DNA of 64,000 bases from Methanothermobacter sp. (GCF_030055425.1 NZ_JASFYE010000002.1:62001-126000); one strand, 5' to 3'; counted from the first letter of the stretch, positions 25,584-34,502 are shown. The notes: generated from the letters alone by a model not told the origin. A program made the numbers and translations.

Positions 25584-26741
25584 CTAAATGTCCCTGTTAA
25601 ACCTGGTAACCCCCATTGAAAAGAACAGGAGTGTGAATCCAAGAAGCACGGCCAGGTCAAGCCAGATGTCCCCGACACCCGCACCCTTCAGCATCACTGA
25701 CCTAAGAGCGTCGTTGGCATAGGTGAGGGGCACCACGTAGGCCAGCTTCTGGAACACCCATGGCATGGTCTCGATGGGGTAGAAGACCCCTGATACGAAC
25801 ATCATGGGCATTGCAAAGGGCATAACCATCTGCATGTAGTCCTCCTGGGTCCCCACCCTCGCCGATATCATTATTCCGAATCCCACAAAGCACAGTGCTG
25901 TGAGTACAAGTAGAAGGACCGTAAGGAGCATGCTGCCGTTGATCTTTATTCCGAAGAGCAGTATGGCGACACAGAGCAGGAGGAATGCTCTTCCACTTTC
26001 TATAATCAGTTTTGATATTATTTTACCCCCAACAACTGTTGATACGCTTGTTGGGGTCATGAAGAGACGTGCGAGTTCTCCCCTCTCCCTTTCCCCTGCA
26101 ATTGACTGTCCCATACCGAACATGCAGGAGAACATTATGGTCATTGCAAGTACCGCGGGCACCAGGAAATCCATGTACTTGACGTCGCCGTAGATTCTGT
26201 CAACCTGGAAGTTTATTGTGCTCACGATGCTCTGAAAGCCCGTCTCCCCGGGGGTTGAATTCTGTTTCTGAATGTTCACAGAGGGGCTCTGCATCTTCTG
26301 AACCGCAATTTCACCTGAAAGCCTGCTGAAAAGCGCCTGGGTTTCAGGTACGAGGGCCTGACTTGCCAGCTGGTCAGAGGAGTCAAGGTACATGACCACT
26401 GTTGGCTCGTCTGTGAGGTCATCATAGTTTGGGGGCAGTATTATTGCCGCCTTGACCTCCCCTGCATCCACCATGTCCCTTGCGGTTTCAGGGTCCTTCA
26501 TGATATCCTTAATATCATAGAGGCTCATGTTCCTCATTGCAGCGACGGTCTGGTCTGTGAGGGGGCCGCTGCTCTGCTCAACTATAACCACCGGTATGTT
26601 CTCCAGTGTACCGCCCATACCGTAACCGAAGAGGGTTATCATGAGTATGGGGAACAGTATGATTGATATGAGGCGGGGTTTGTGCCTCCAGAGGACTATG
26701 AGGTCCTTCTTGAGCATCCACATTACCTTCTTCATTTCCAT
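25584..26741 (-). CDS. ABC-2 type transporter permease
   Basis: 385 residues: an N-terminal helix, a large extracytoplasmic domain (about 40-180), then five helices with the SGVFYPIETMPWVFQKLAYVVPLTY signature of the ABC-2 (YhhJ/DrrB-like) family. It exports an unknown substrate, possibly drugs or lipids. GGAGG in the last codons of the ATPase gene lies 8 nt before its ATG, so the two are coupled. Confidence 0.92.
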   Translation of the reverse strand: MEMKKVMWMLKKDLIVLWRHKPRLISIILFPILMITLFGYGMGGTLENIPVVIVEQSSGPLTDQTVAAMRNMSLYDIKDIMKDPETARDMVDAGEVKAAIILPPNYDDLTDEPTVVMYLDSSDQLASQALVPETQALFSRLSGEIAVQKMQSPSVNIQKQNSTPGETGFQSIVSTINFQVDRIYGDVKYMDFLVPAVLAMTIMFSCMFGMGQSIAGERERGELARLFMTPTSVSTVVGGKIISKLIIESGRAFLLLCVAILLFGIKINGSMLLTVLLLVLTALCFVGFGIMISARVGTQEDYMQMVMPFAMPMMFVSGVFYPIETMPWVFQKLAYVVPLTYANDALRSVMLKGAGVGDIWLDLAVLLGFTLLFFSMGVTRFNRDI

Positions 26742-26746
26742 AACGG

Positions 26747-27796
26747 TTACCTCCCTGTAACCTTCATAAAGACATCCTCAAGTGAGGGGTCCCTGGTTGA
26801 AATTGAGCTTATCCTGGCATTGTTCCTTATAACTGCCCCGAGGACATCATTTATGGCAGTGTCACAGCCCTCATCCAGTTCAAGTATTATCCTGCCGGTG
26901 TGGTGCCTTTTAACCTCCAGTGTAACCGGGAGGGATTCGAGTTCAGCTATGAGTTCATCACTGAGGTCGGTGATCAGCATGCTGAGCTCCTTACCGGCGC
27001 AGGCCCCGGATTTTTTCATTTCCTCAATGATCCTTTTTTCGGATTCAGGGGTCTCCTCCTGTATCCTGTCAAGTATGGTGCCAATCTCCCGTGCCCTGAG
27101 GGATTCCTCCTCCCTTATAACGGTGTCCTTGAGGCCCTGGGGCGTGTCAAAGGCTGCAAGCAGCCCCTGATTTATTATACCCACATAGTCGCAGAGGAGT
27201 TCAACCTCGTACATGTCATGGGAGCAGAGTATGATGGTGTGGCCGCTGCTGTTCAGTTCCTCGATGAGGTCCCACAGCACCCTCTTTGTTGTCGGGTCCA
27301 GCCCTATGGTTGGCTCGTCGAGGAAGAGTATGTCTGGCTGGTGTATCAGACTTGCAACCAGGGAAACCTTCTGCTGCTGTCCCCCTGACATCTGTCCAAC
27401 GGGTTTATCTGCCGCGTACTTTATGTCAACCAGTTCCATGAGTTCATCGATCCTTGTTTCCTTGAGGTCCTCTGGCATTCCATAGAAGTCTGCGCACATC
27501 TCCACGTTTTCCCTTGCTGTGAGGTCCTCGTAGAGGCTGACCTTCTGGGGGACCATACCTATCTGCTGTCTCACCTCGTCGGGGTTCTCCAGTATATCAT
27601 ATCCGGCGACACGGGCCGTGCCTGAACTTGGAGGTATGAGGCAGGTGAGCATCTTTATGGTTGTGGTCTTACCTGCCCCATTGGGCCCCAGGAACCCGAA
27701 GATAGAGTTCTTCTCTATCTTCATGTTGAGGCTGTCCACTGCTTTGAAGTCCCCGTAGACCTTTGTGAGGTCGTAGGTCTCTATGGCGTATTTCAT
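26747..27796 (-). CDS. ABC exporter ATP-binding protein
   Basis: 349 residues. Walker A GPNGAGKTT, Q-loop, signature MSGGQQQKVSLVASL, Walker B DILFLDEPT and the switch histidine (CSHDM) are complete. After residue 230 comes an extra C-terminal region of about 110 residues typical of DrrA/Nod-type exporters. It powers the adjacent permease. Its start overlaps the PadR gene by four bases. Confidence 0.93.
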   Translation of the reverse strand: MKYAIETYDLTKVYGDFKAVDSLNMKIEKNSIFGFLGPNGAGKTTTIKMLTCLIPPSSGTARVAGYDILENPDEVRQQIGMVPQKVSLYEDLTARENVEMCADFYGMPEDLKETRIDELMELVDIKYAADKPVGQMSGGQQQKVSLVASLIHQPDILFLDEPTIGLDPTTKRVLWDLIEELNSSGHTIILCSHDMYEVELLCDYVGIINQGLLAAFDTPQGLKDTVIREEESLRAREIGTILDRIQEETPESEKRIIEEMKKSGACAGKELSMLITDLSDELIAELESLPVTLEVKRHHTGRIILELDEGCDTAINDVLGAVIRNNARISSISTRDPSLEDVFMKVTGR

Positions 27797-28215
27797 TCTT
27801 CCTCCTCCCTCTCACATGGGAACATGTCGTTCCAGAAGTCCTCCCATATCCTTGAGATGTGGTTTTTCATTATATCACGGATCCTCTCTATTGTTTCACT
27901 GCCCAGTGGGGTTATCTCGTAGTACTTGACCCTCTTCTCCCCGTGCATATCCCATGAACCCCTTATGAGTCCCTTCTTCTCCAGGTCGTGGAGTACTGGG
28001 TAGATGACGCTTGGACCGGGTGGTTTGATCTCTTGGCAGTGCATCCCCTTGATTGAGTAGAACCTCTCAAGTCGTCGCATTATCTCGTATCCATGGATCC
28101 TTTCCCTGCTTATCATCCAGAGGATCATTGTTTTTCCGAATCCCCTCATGAAACTCTTTATTATCTTCTCATCGAACTGCCCCCCCTCTCCATGGGGGCC
28201 ATTTTCTGCACACAT
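27793..28215 (-). CDS. PadR family transcriptional regulator
   Basis: 140 residues. The winged helix (MILWMISRERIHGYEIMRRLE, then PGPSVIYPVLHDLEKKGLIRG and KRVKYYEITPLGSETI) is the PadR fold; the C-terminal helix would dimerise. PadR proteins usually repress a neighbouring exporter until a ligand binds. The ATG has GGAGATG upstream, and the promoter contains a perfect palindrome, so autorepression of the whole unit is likely. It is first in the order padR-ATPase-permease. Confidence 0.9.
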   Translation of the reverse strand: MCAENGPHGEGGQFDEKIIKSFMRGFGKTMILWMISRERIHGYEIMRRLERFYSIKGMHCQEIKPPGPSVIYPVLHDLEKKGLIRGSWDMHGEKRVKYYEITPLGSETIERIRDIMKNHISRIWEDFWNDMFPCEREEEE

Positions 28216-28234
28216 CAGGACATCTCCAGAAAGT

Positions 28235-28258
28235 GATATATCAATTTTCTGATATATC
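28235..28258 (-). promoter_or_regulatory. Operator/promoter of the padR-ABC operon
   Basis: GATATATCA (28235-28243) and TGATATATC (28250-28258) are perfect 9-bp inverted arms with a 6-base spacer, 20-43 bases before the padR ATG. Each arm contains a TATA-like TATATC, so binding would block transcription initiation. The symmetry fits a PadR dimer. Confidence 0.65.
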
Positions 28259-28506
28259 CTGTTTTATATATACTTTTTGGTGGTACGATGAAGGTAATGT
28301 AGGGTAACACCTAAAACAGTTCTTATCACCACACATTGTCCGGTGAAGAGGAACGCCCTTCACATCCAGCCCATGGTCGGGGTCACTGTAGACGTCTTAA
28401 AACCGGAGGTACCATGCAGATCCAGGCACCTATAAGTATCTTTCATTTTCAGAGGGAATGGAAACACTCATAAGGCTGGCTGAATAGAAAACCAACCGGG
28501 ATCTAT
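28259..28506. other. Intergenic region with plus-strand TATA-like element
   Basis: TTTTATATATAC (about 28261-28272) could start a plus-strand transcript running to the next gene. A small hairpin (TGAAGAGG / CCCTTCA) lies near 28344-28362. I find no open frame or RNA gene I can name. Confidence 0.35.
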
Positions 28507-29253
28507 ATGAGGCTCGGATTTTCAACCCTGGCACTTTTCATGGAACCAATGGAGAATATCCTGGAGAAAGCAGAGGAGGACGGCTTTCAGCTTCTTGAAA
28601 TACTCTGCGAGGGACCCTACTGGCCCCGAAGGCTCCTTGAAGATGGGGCGGCACTGGAGGTATTTGAATCCTTTGACCTTGAAATACTCCTCCACGCCCC
28701 CACCATAGACCTGAACCCCGGCAGCATGAACCAGGGCGTAAGGGAGGAGACAGAAAGACAGATGATGGAGACGGTGGAACTCGCATCAAGGATAGGGGCA
28801 ACAACCGTAACAACCCACCCCGGTCTTGTGCACAGGAGGGAGGAGAGGATAAGGAACGCGGCCCTTAAATTCGCATCCGAAACACTTAAAAACTGCGTGG
28901 CCCATGCAGAGGATTCATCGGTAAAGTTCTCAGTTGAGAACATGCCCGGTCGGTTCTCATACCTCTGCAACAGCCCCCGCGAGCTTGCAGAATTCTCAGA
29001 GGAATGCGGATCATATGTGACTGTGGATGTGGGCCATGCGAACACCACGGGTTTCCTTGAGGATTTCCTCAGAATGGAGAGAATAGCCCACCACCACCTG
29101 AGCGACAACAACGGTGAAAGGGACCAGCACCTCCCCCTGGGGGAGGGAACTGTTGACCTTGAACTCCTCAGGGGGATAGACCGTGGGGTGATAGAACTGA
29201 ATAACTATGAGGGAGTCATAAAGAGCAGAAGACTCCTGGAATCCTTTTATTGA
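28507..29253 (+). CDS. Sugar phosphate isomerase/epimerase-like TIM-barrel protein
   Basis: 248 residues of the xylose isomerase-like/AP endonuclease 2 superfamily. Metal-ligand positions are visible: LEILCEG, LLHAPTID, TTHPGLVH, FSVENMPG, VDVGHAN, HHHLSDNNGERDQHLPLGEG. Endonuclease IV proper is longer and has more ligands, so isomerase, epimerase or an uncharacterised hydrolase are all possible. The ATG at 28507 lacks a ribosome binding site. A broken TMEM175-like gene follows at once. Confidence 0.82.
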   Translation: MRLGFSTLALFMEPMENILEKAEEDGFQLLEILCEGPYWPRRLLEDGAALEVFESFDLEILLHAPTIDLNPGSMNQGVREETERQMMETVELASRIGATTVTTHPGLVHRREERIRNAALKFASETLKNCVAHAEDSSVKFSVENMPGRFSYLCNSPRELAEFSEECGSYVTVDVGHANTTGFLEDFLRMERIAHHHLSDNNGERDQHLPLGEGTVDLELLRGIDRGVIELNNYEGVIKSRRLLESFY

Positions 29254-29256
29254 GGC

Positions 29257-29929
29257 GTGAAACACGAAGAAGAACAGAATTGAGGGCCTCGTGGATGGAA
29301 TATTCGCCATTGCAATGACACTCCTTGTTCTCGGCATTGAAGTGCCAGAGGGAATCATAACAGAGTCCTCAATGGCTTCATACCTCACACTCCTCGCCCC
29401 CAGGATCTACATCTACTGCCTCAGCTTCATCCTCCTCGGGATTTTCTGGTGGGTTAACCACATGCAATTTGAAAAACCTGAAGGAGGTTGACACGGGTTT
29501 CTGTGGATAAACGTATTCTGGCTGATGTTCGTGGCCATGGTGCCATTCTCAACTGAACTCACAGGAGACTATGGAGGACTTGTGACATCCAGGTTCATGT
29601 TCCATGTTAACATGCTGATGATAGGCCTCCTGCTATCTGCAAGCTGGTTCTACGACTATAAAAATGGGCTCATGGATCTTGAAAGGGAACAGTACCTGAG
29701 GGCACTTAAGAGGAACCTTCTGATGCCATTTGCAGCAATCGTGGCACTCCTGCTAACACCATTCACCCCCGAGTACAGCTCCATTGCCTATGCAATCATG
29801 TTCCTCAAGAGGTTCATAGATATCAGGCCTTACATAGGCATGAAATCAGTGACGTGCGCCACGGCGATATTTGAGTTCCTCCAGAATATCAGGGCCTTAT
29901 ATAGGCCCATCCATCGCACTGTTTTCTGA
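29257..29929 (+). pseudogene. TMEM175/DUF1211-like K+ channel gene, disrupted
   Basis: Translation of frame 2 gives RIEGLVDGIFAIAMTLLVLG and four or five further membrane helices in the pattern of prokaryotic TMEM175 (DUF1211) potassium channels, whose first helix carries an FSDG-type motif (here LVDG). The frame is interrupted by TGA at 29489. Reading with one A removed from 29472-29476 and one T added at 29498-29500 restores ENLKEVDTGFLWINVFWLMF, which fits the family far better. No ATG, GTG or TTG lies in frame before the first helix; an in-frame TGA sits at 29258. So the gene appears inactivated by a +1/-1 pair and lacks a start, unless the indels are sequence errors. Its 3' end overlaps the convergent DsrE-like gene. 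Confidence 0.65.
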
Positions 29930-30239
29930 CAATCTCACCTACACCCGAGGATACGGTATCAACACCATCAACAAGTTTCCCTGAGGTTATACCCAATGCC
30001 TTCAGGGTGTTGGAACAGGCAGCGAATCTGACACCATCATCAATGAGCTCATCGATCATATCTGAGTACTCCGAGTCCCTCATGAGGGCACTGACACCCT
30101 TTGAGTACGCCACAACCTCAATCTCAACATTCTGAATGTCGGCCATCAGGTTCCTCACATTGGCAAAAAGCAGCAAAACCCTCTCATCGTCATCCTCATC
30201 AAGGTGGAATACTGCACGGTAAACTCTCTCATCATCCAT
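29889..30239 (-). CDS. DsrE-like sulfur-relay/rhodanese-associated protein
   Basis: 116 residues of the DsrE/YchN fold: alternating strands and helices with a conserved Cys in GVRFAACSNTLKALGI, the position that accepts persulfide in DsrE and TusD. It follows the SoxB-like gene by 31 bases on the same strand. ATG 30239 has GGTGAT four bases upstream; the ATG three bases earlier and a GTG at 30248 are alternatives. A sulfur-transfer role is inferred from fold and neighbour. Confidence 0.8.
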   Translation of the reverse strand: MDDERVYRAVFHLDEDDDERVLLLFANVRNLMADIQNVEIEVVAYSKGVSALMRDSEYSDMIDELIDDGVRFAACSNTLKALGITSGKLVDGVDTVSSGVGEIVRKQCDGWAYIRP

Positions 30240-30270
30240 CATGATCACCAGAGCTTTTGCTGGAAGACAA

Positions 30271-31695
30271 TCATACTGGTGTTATCCTCCCATCGAGTTC
30301 GGCATTAACCGGGCTGTTCTTCTCAATGTACTCCCTGAGGGCGTCAACGGCCCTGATGTCCATCTCCTCATGGTTCTCACCGTAACGTGATGGCACACCC
30401 TGACTGGTTACATAGACTGCAGTGTAGGTTCTATCTGGATCAAGGGGCTTCCCGTTCACGAATACCTTCTGTATCCGGCTACCGGGCGGGTTCTCTATCT
30501 TGAAGTAGATCTCGAGGCCCATGCACCTCTTGAGGTAGCCCCCCATCTGCCTGTAGGGGTCCCTGGAGAATGTGAGCTCAATGTTCTCCTCCATCATCTC
30601 CAGGATTTCCCTCCCCAGAAGTTCAACACGGGATACCGGGGGATTAACAGGGATCATGTTCCAGAGGTCCTCAACCCTGATATCCCCAGGGGGTACCGGG
30701 GCACCGTAGCGCCATCCATTGGAGAATGCAAGTTCAGATTCACCAACACCCATTATCGCCTTGAGTAGAAGGTTGTCCATGGTTGACTCAAGTATGGTGT
30801 ACCTGTTGAGATGCGTCCTTGTTGAACCCACGGTGGCCTCAAGGTAGTCCCTGTCCACATCAGACGCCCTCATGACCAGCTCCTCAACATCATCATTTGA
30901 CGGCCCCCTGACCCTTACAAGTTCGTGTTTGAATTTCCGGACACCACCATCAACCTCAAGGTCAAGGCGCCCAATGAATGAGCCATGGCACCCTGACTGT
31001 ATTATGATGGTGTCATTGACAATGAAGGGCCTCTCAAGCCTGTTATGGGTATGGGCGCTAAGAAGCACGTCTATACCATCAACATCCGCTGCCAGCTGGC
31101 ACTCCTGGGGGAAACCCAGATGTGATATGACCACCACAAGGTCCACCCTCTCCTCATCACGGAGCACCTCTATCCAGTAGGGGAGTTCATCACGTCCAAG
31201 GGTGAACTCAAGGCCCTCACTGAACCGTGGCGGCATCACCTTATCCACTATATTGGATGCTATCCCCACAACCCCCACCTGGAGGTCACCCCTCTCCACT
31301 ATCTCATATGGTCTAAAAGCAAGGCGTTCTGTACCCTCATGGTAGCAGTTTATTGCAAGAACAGGATGATTCAGTTTTCCCGCCACTTCCATGAATCTTC
31401 TGGGTCCATAGGCGAACTCCCAGTGGGCTGTCATTGCATCAAAGCGCATTTCATTGAGTATGGGGATAAGGGCAGCGCCCTCACTCTTCACGGCATGGTA
31501 TGTGCCGTGGATGGTGTCACCACAGTCAAATAGTAGTGTTGGTCCCTCTTCACGTATACCAGCCACAAGGCCCGCTATGTGGTGGTAACCCCCCAGGGTC
31601 TCATACCTTACGTCTCTGCCCTCCCAGAAGAGTTCCGGGTGGGATTTGAGGTATCCGTGGGTGTCATTCACCTGCACGATGCACAGTTCACTCAA
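30271..31695 (-). CDS. SoxB-like dinuclear-metal phosphoesterase/thiosulfohydrolase family protein
   Basis: 474 residues of the 5'-nucleotidase (UshA/CpdB) superfamily. The first metal motif is QVNDTHGYL, then DCGDTIHG. Where 5'-nucleotidases have GNHEFD this protein has AHWEFAYGP, the form found in SoxB, and VISHLGFPQECQLA and LLSAHTHNR supply later ligands. The C-terminal NGWRYGAPVPPGDIRVEDLWNMIP is also SoxB-like. SoxB frees sulfate from a SoxY-bound intermediate and is periplasmic; this copy has no signal peptide and no other Sox gene is near. It may act on phosphoesters or on a sulfur-loaded cytosolic carrier, perhaps the DsrE-like neighbour. Start TTG at 31695. Confidence 0.8.
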   Translation of the reverse strand: MSELCIVQVNDTHGYLKSHPELFWEGRDVRYETLGGYHHIAGLVAGIREEGPTLLFDCGDTIHGTYHAVKSEGAALIPILNEMRFDAMTAHWEFAYGPRRFMEVAGKLNHPVLAINCYHEGTERLAFRPYEIVERGDLQVGVVGIASNIVDKVMPPRFSEGLEFTLGRDELPYWIEVLRDEERVDLVVVISHLGFPQECQLAADVDGIDVLLSAHTHNRLERPFIVNDTIIIQSGCHGSFIGRLDLEVDGGVRKFKHELVRVRGPSNDDVEELVMRASDVDRDYLEATVGSTRTHLNRYTILESTMDNLLLKAIMGVGESELAFSNGWRYGAPVPPGDIRVEDLWNMIPVNPPVSRVELLGREILEMMEENIELTFSRDPYRQMGGYLKRCMGLEIYFKIENPPGSRIQKVFVNGKPLDPDRTYTAVYVTSQGVPSRYGENHEEMDIRAVDALREYIEKNSPVNAELDGRITPV

Positions 31696-31712
31696 TATCA
31701 GCCCCCCATATT

Positions 31713-32504
31713 TCAGAATTCTATATCCAGAACCTCCCTTATGTTATCAACAACGTAGTCGGCAGCCTCAATCAGTCTCTGAGGCACAGGTTCCCTCTGC
31801 TGGAGTGTTAAAACTCCCACATCAGCTTCCCTCAATGCAAGGATATCGTTGAGGCCGTTACCCACCATCATGACGCTGCTGTACCTTCTCTTCAGCTCCT
31901 GGATTATCTCTGCCTTCCTCTCGGTGTCGGCGGTGTCAAAGACGTTCTCCTGGGGTATCCTGATGATCCTTGCAAGTTCCCTCAGTGACCCCCGCCGGTC
32001 CCCCGATGCAATGTACATGTGGATTTTTCTCTTCCTGAGTTCCTCCACAACATCCGGGACCTCCGGGAAGAGCTTTCCACCTGCAGTTATTGTGAAGTCA
32101 ACCATGTTTCTGTCAATGTTGACTATGAAGCCGGATCCACTGCATATCTGTATGTTGTAGTTCTTCCTGGAAACGGCATCTATGGTGTCCTGTATGTCCC
32201 TGACAGTTGCAGGGTCATCCCTGAGGATATCCATGATCTCATCAGAGGTAACCGCGGTGTTGGCGTAGCTGACATCGAAGTCTATGCGGTTTCTCTTTAT
32301 GAACTCATATATGGTCTGGTCGGGTTTTGCATTTACAATACAGGTTGCGGGGTCGGTCTGAAGCACAACAAGGGCCCTTCTGTCCCTGTAATCCACAATA
32401 TCAAGTGAATTCATCCTGTCACATATCTTACCTGTTTTAAGGTTCTTGAGGGCCCTGTACCTTCTTATGAGTGTCCCTGAGTTATCAAAAACAGCCGCCT
32501 TCAT
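31713..32504 (-). CDS. HAD-superfamily phosphatase
   Basis: 263 residues. Motif I is AVFDNSGTL (nucleophile Asp7; the usual second Asp is replaced by Ser), motif II YIASGDRRG, a Lys in ERKAEII, and motif IV MMVGNGLNDILAL. The GNGxND form and DxSGT are like the P-domain of P-type ATPases and some soluble archaeal HADs. An inserted cap region lies between motifs I and II. Seventeen bases separate it from the SoxB-like gene. Substrate unknown. Confidence 0.85.
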   Translation of the reverse strand: MKAAVFDNSGTLIRRYRALKNLKTGKICDRMNSLDIVDYRDRRALVVLQTDPATCIVNAKPDQTIYEFIKRNRIDFDVSYANTAVTSDEIMDILRDDPATVRDIQDTIDAVSRKNYNIQICSGSGFIVNIDRNMVDFTITAGGKLFPEVPDVVEELRKRKIHMYIASGDRRGSLRELARIIRIPQENVFDTADTERKAEIIQELKRRYSSVMMVGNGLNDILALREADVGVLTLQQREPVPQRLIEAADYVVDNIREVLDIEF

Positions 32505-32554
32505 CAGTTACTACTATGCATTTCATGGTATTAATGATTTGAGGCGTGATTGTA

Positions 32555-33172
32555 TTATATCCCAGTTAAAGCATTCACAAAGAAGTAGGCTCCCACTATA
32601 ATCAGAAACCCGTTACATACTGCCATAATTGCCCTGTAGACATTCCCAGACGTATCGAATGCCCCTCTGGATGATAGAAAGGATACCAGGCTGTACCAGG
32701 CAAGGTCGGATGACCAGTGACCCACCAGGAAACCTGCAAGTCCAGCAGCACCTGCAAGTTCAACTCCACTGTACATGAGGGCGGCCCCAACAGCACCCCA
32801 CCATATAAAGAAGTAGGGGTTGGAAAAACTTATCACTGCTCCCCTTAGGACAGATCCCCCTGCTGGAATATCCCCTGATGATTCGTCCCTGGACCTCAGA
32901 CCCCTGATACCGGTCCAGATGAGGACTGAGCCACCTGCAATCCCAATGAAGGAGGATGCGGACTCTGATGAGAGGAGGTAGCCCATACCCATGAATATCA
33001 GAACAACCAGAATGGCCTCACCCAGGATGTGGCCGGTGACAAGGAGGGGCCCTGCCCTGAAACCCCCCTGAATGGAGTCCGAGACCGTGACAGTGAGAAG
33101 GGGGCCGGGGGCCATTGCCCCTGAGAGGCCTATGATGAAGGATGTTACGGTAAATAGGATCACACTGAGCAT
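32555..33172 (-). CDS. LysE/RhtB family exporter
   Basis: 205 residues and six membrane helices. The N terminus GLSGAMAPGPLLTVTVSDSI is the LysE family signature with its helix-breaking APGP. Such proteins export amino acids or small metabolites. GGGAG precedes the ATG. It follows a 54-codon gene by 13 bases and precedes the HAD gene by about 50. Confidence 0.9.
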   Translation of the reverse strand: MLSVILFTVTSFIIGLSGAMAPGPLLTVTVSDSIQGGFRAGPLLVTGHILGEAILVVLIFMGMGYLLSSESASSFIGIAGGSVLIWTGIRGLRSRDESSGDIPAGGSVLRGAVISFSNPYFFIWWGAVGAALMYSGVELAGAAGLAGFLVGHWSSDLAWYSLVSFLSSRGAFDTSGNVYRAIMAVCNGFLIIVGAYFFVNALTGI

Positions 33173-33185
33173 TCTTCTCCCAAGC

Positions 33186-33350
33186 CTAATTGTACCTGTT
33201 AAGTATCTTCATGATCTCAGTGAGGTGACGGTCAATCTCCTCTATCTCATCCTTCCTGAGGGCCCGGGTCCTTCCGAGTATCCTTATCCTCTCGAACACA
33301 TGGTCCATCCTTACGAGGAGTTCATGCATTGATGTCCTGGTGGGGTACAT
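33186..33350 (-). CDS. Small helical protein, unknown
   Basis: 54 residues from ATG 33350: MYPTRTSMHELLVRMDHVFE then a charged helix ending MKILNRYN. It looks like two amphipathic helices and is rich in R, E, D. It has GGAG about ten bases upstream. The tight spacing to the LysE gene supports a real gene. No family recognised. Confidence 0.5.
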   Translation of the reverse strand: MYPTRTSMHELLVRMDHVFERIRILGRTRALRKDEIEEIDRHLTEIMKILNRYN

Positions 33351-33460
33351 GATATCACAGCTCCGGTAACTAACTGTGTTCACCATCCTATATAGCATCT
33401 TTTCCTGGGGGCAGTGAATGGGACCAAACCCTTGTGATCAGGGTTTTATACCACCTTTTC

Positions 33461-34453
33461 TCAGCCCTGCAGGTCAACCTCCAGGCCCTCACCTGACTCA
33501 GCAGCCCTCTCATAGACCATCCAGGCTGTTGTAACATCCTGCAGGGAAAGTCCGGTTGAATCAAATACTGTTATATCCTCACCTGATCTTCTGCCCTCAA
33601 TTTTACCTGTTATCACATCCCCTATCGCCCCCTGGAGGTCCTCCTCTGTGATAAGGCCCTCACTGAGGGGCACGTTTATCTCTCCACTGTGGGATGCCTG
33701 TTCCCAGTTGTCATAGAATACCCGCCCCCTTTTGAGTATGAGGGGGTCCAGTTCCTGCTTTCCAGGGGCATCCGCCCCCATGGCACATATGTGTGTCCCT
33801 GGTGTTATCCAGTCAGCCTTCACCAGGGGCTTCCTTGAGGGGGTGGCAGTTACAACTATGTCCCTCCCCTCCACAGCCTCCCTGATATCCCGGGCAGGTT
33901 TGACCCTGAACCCATAGACCTCAGAGGCTTTCCCTGCGAATTTATCTCGCTGGGATGGTGTCCTGCAGTAAACATAGGCCTCCTCAAGGTCTGCGACCCT
34001 GCTGATGGCCATGAGCTGTGTCCAAGCCTGTCTCCCGGCACCCACCATCCCCAGTGTTGAGGCCTCCCGATCTGCAAGGTACTTCACGGAGACCCCGCCG
34101 GCTGCCCCGGTCCTCATATCGGTTATATATGTTCCATCCATGAGTGCAAGGGGGAACCCGGTCCTTGGATCGACAAGCTCTATGACAGCCATGACCGTCG
34201 GGAGGGAATGTTCACGGGGATTTGAGGGGTGGACATTCACGCACTTAACACCCGCCATTTCAAGTTCCTCAAGGTAGGAGGGCATCACCCTGAGGTCCCC
34301 ATCGTATTTCCTGAAGAATAGGTACATCTTGGGGGGCATCTGGACACGGCCAAGAGCATCCTGGACAAAGGCGTTCTCAACGGCCTTCAGGCAGTCATCC
34401 ATGGTCAGAAGACCCTCAACATCACTTTTTTTGAGTATAATGGTTTTCTCCAT
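33461..34453 (-). CDS. Alanine dehydrogenase / ornithine cyclodeaminase family protein
   Basis: 330 residues. PPKMYLFFRKYDGDLRVMPSY, LMDGTYITDMRTGAAGGV and the NAD-binding TLGMVGAGRQAWTQ place it in the OCD/mu-crystallin family. In archaea members act as alanine dehydrogenases (AF1665 type) or ornithine cyclodeaminases; the sequence alone does not decide. ATG 34453 has AAGGGTGA five bases upstream; the earlier ATG at 34474 adds seven residues. It is divergent from gatA. Confidence 0.88.
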   Translation of the reverse strand: MEKTIILKKSDVEGLLTMDDCLKAVENAFVQDALGRVQMPPKMYLFFRKYDGDLRVMPSYLEELEMAGVKCVNVHPSNPREHSLPTVMAVIELVDPRTGFPLALMDGTYITDMRTGAAGGVSVKYLADREASTLGMVGAGRQAWTQLMAISRVADLEEAYVYCRTPSQRDKFAGKASEVYGFRVKPARDIREAVEGRDIVVTATPSRKPLVKADWITPGTHICAMGADAPGKQELDPLILKRGRVFYDNWEQASHSGEINVPLSEGLITEEDLQGAIGDVITGKIEGRRSGEDITVFDSTGLSLQDVTTAWMVYERAAESGEGLEVDLQG

Positions 34454-34502
34454 CACTTCACCCTTTCCATCCATTCCATATCCTAGATCTTGGTCATCTT
34501 CA

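Noticed and set aside
28280-28500. C/D-box small RNA in the intergenic region
   Set aside because: Only partial C- and D-like strings with wrong spacing and no target-like antisense.
29489-29491. In-frame TGA in the TMEM175-like gene as selenocysteine or programmed readthrough
   Set aside because: No SECIS-like structure seen, Methanothermobacter is not known to use selenocysteine, and the indel pair explains the disruption better.
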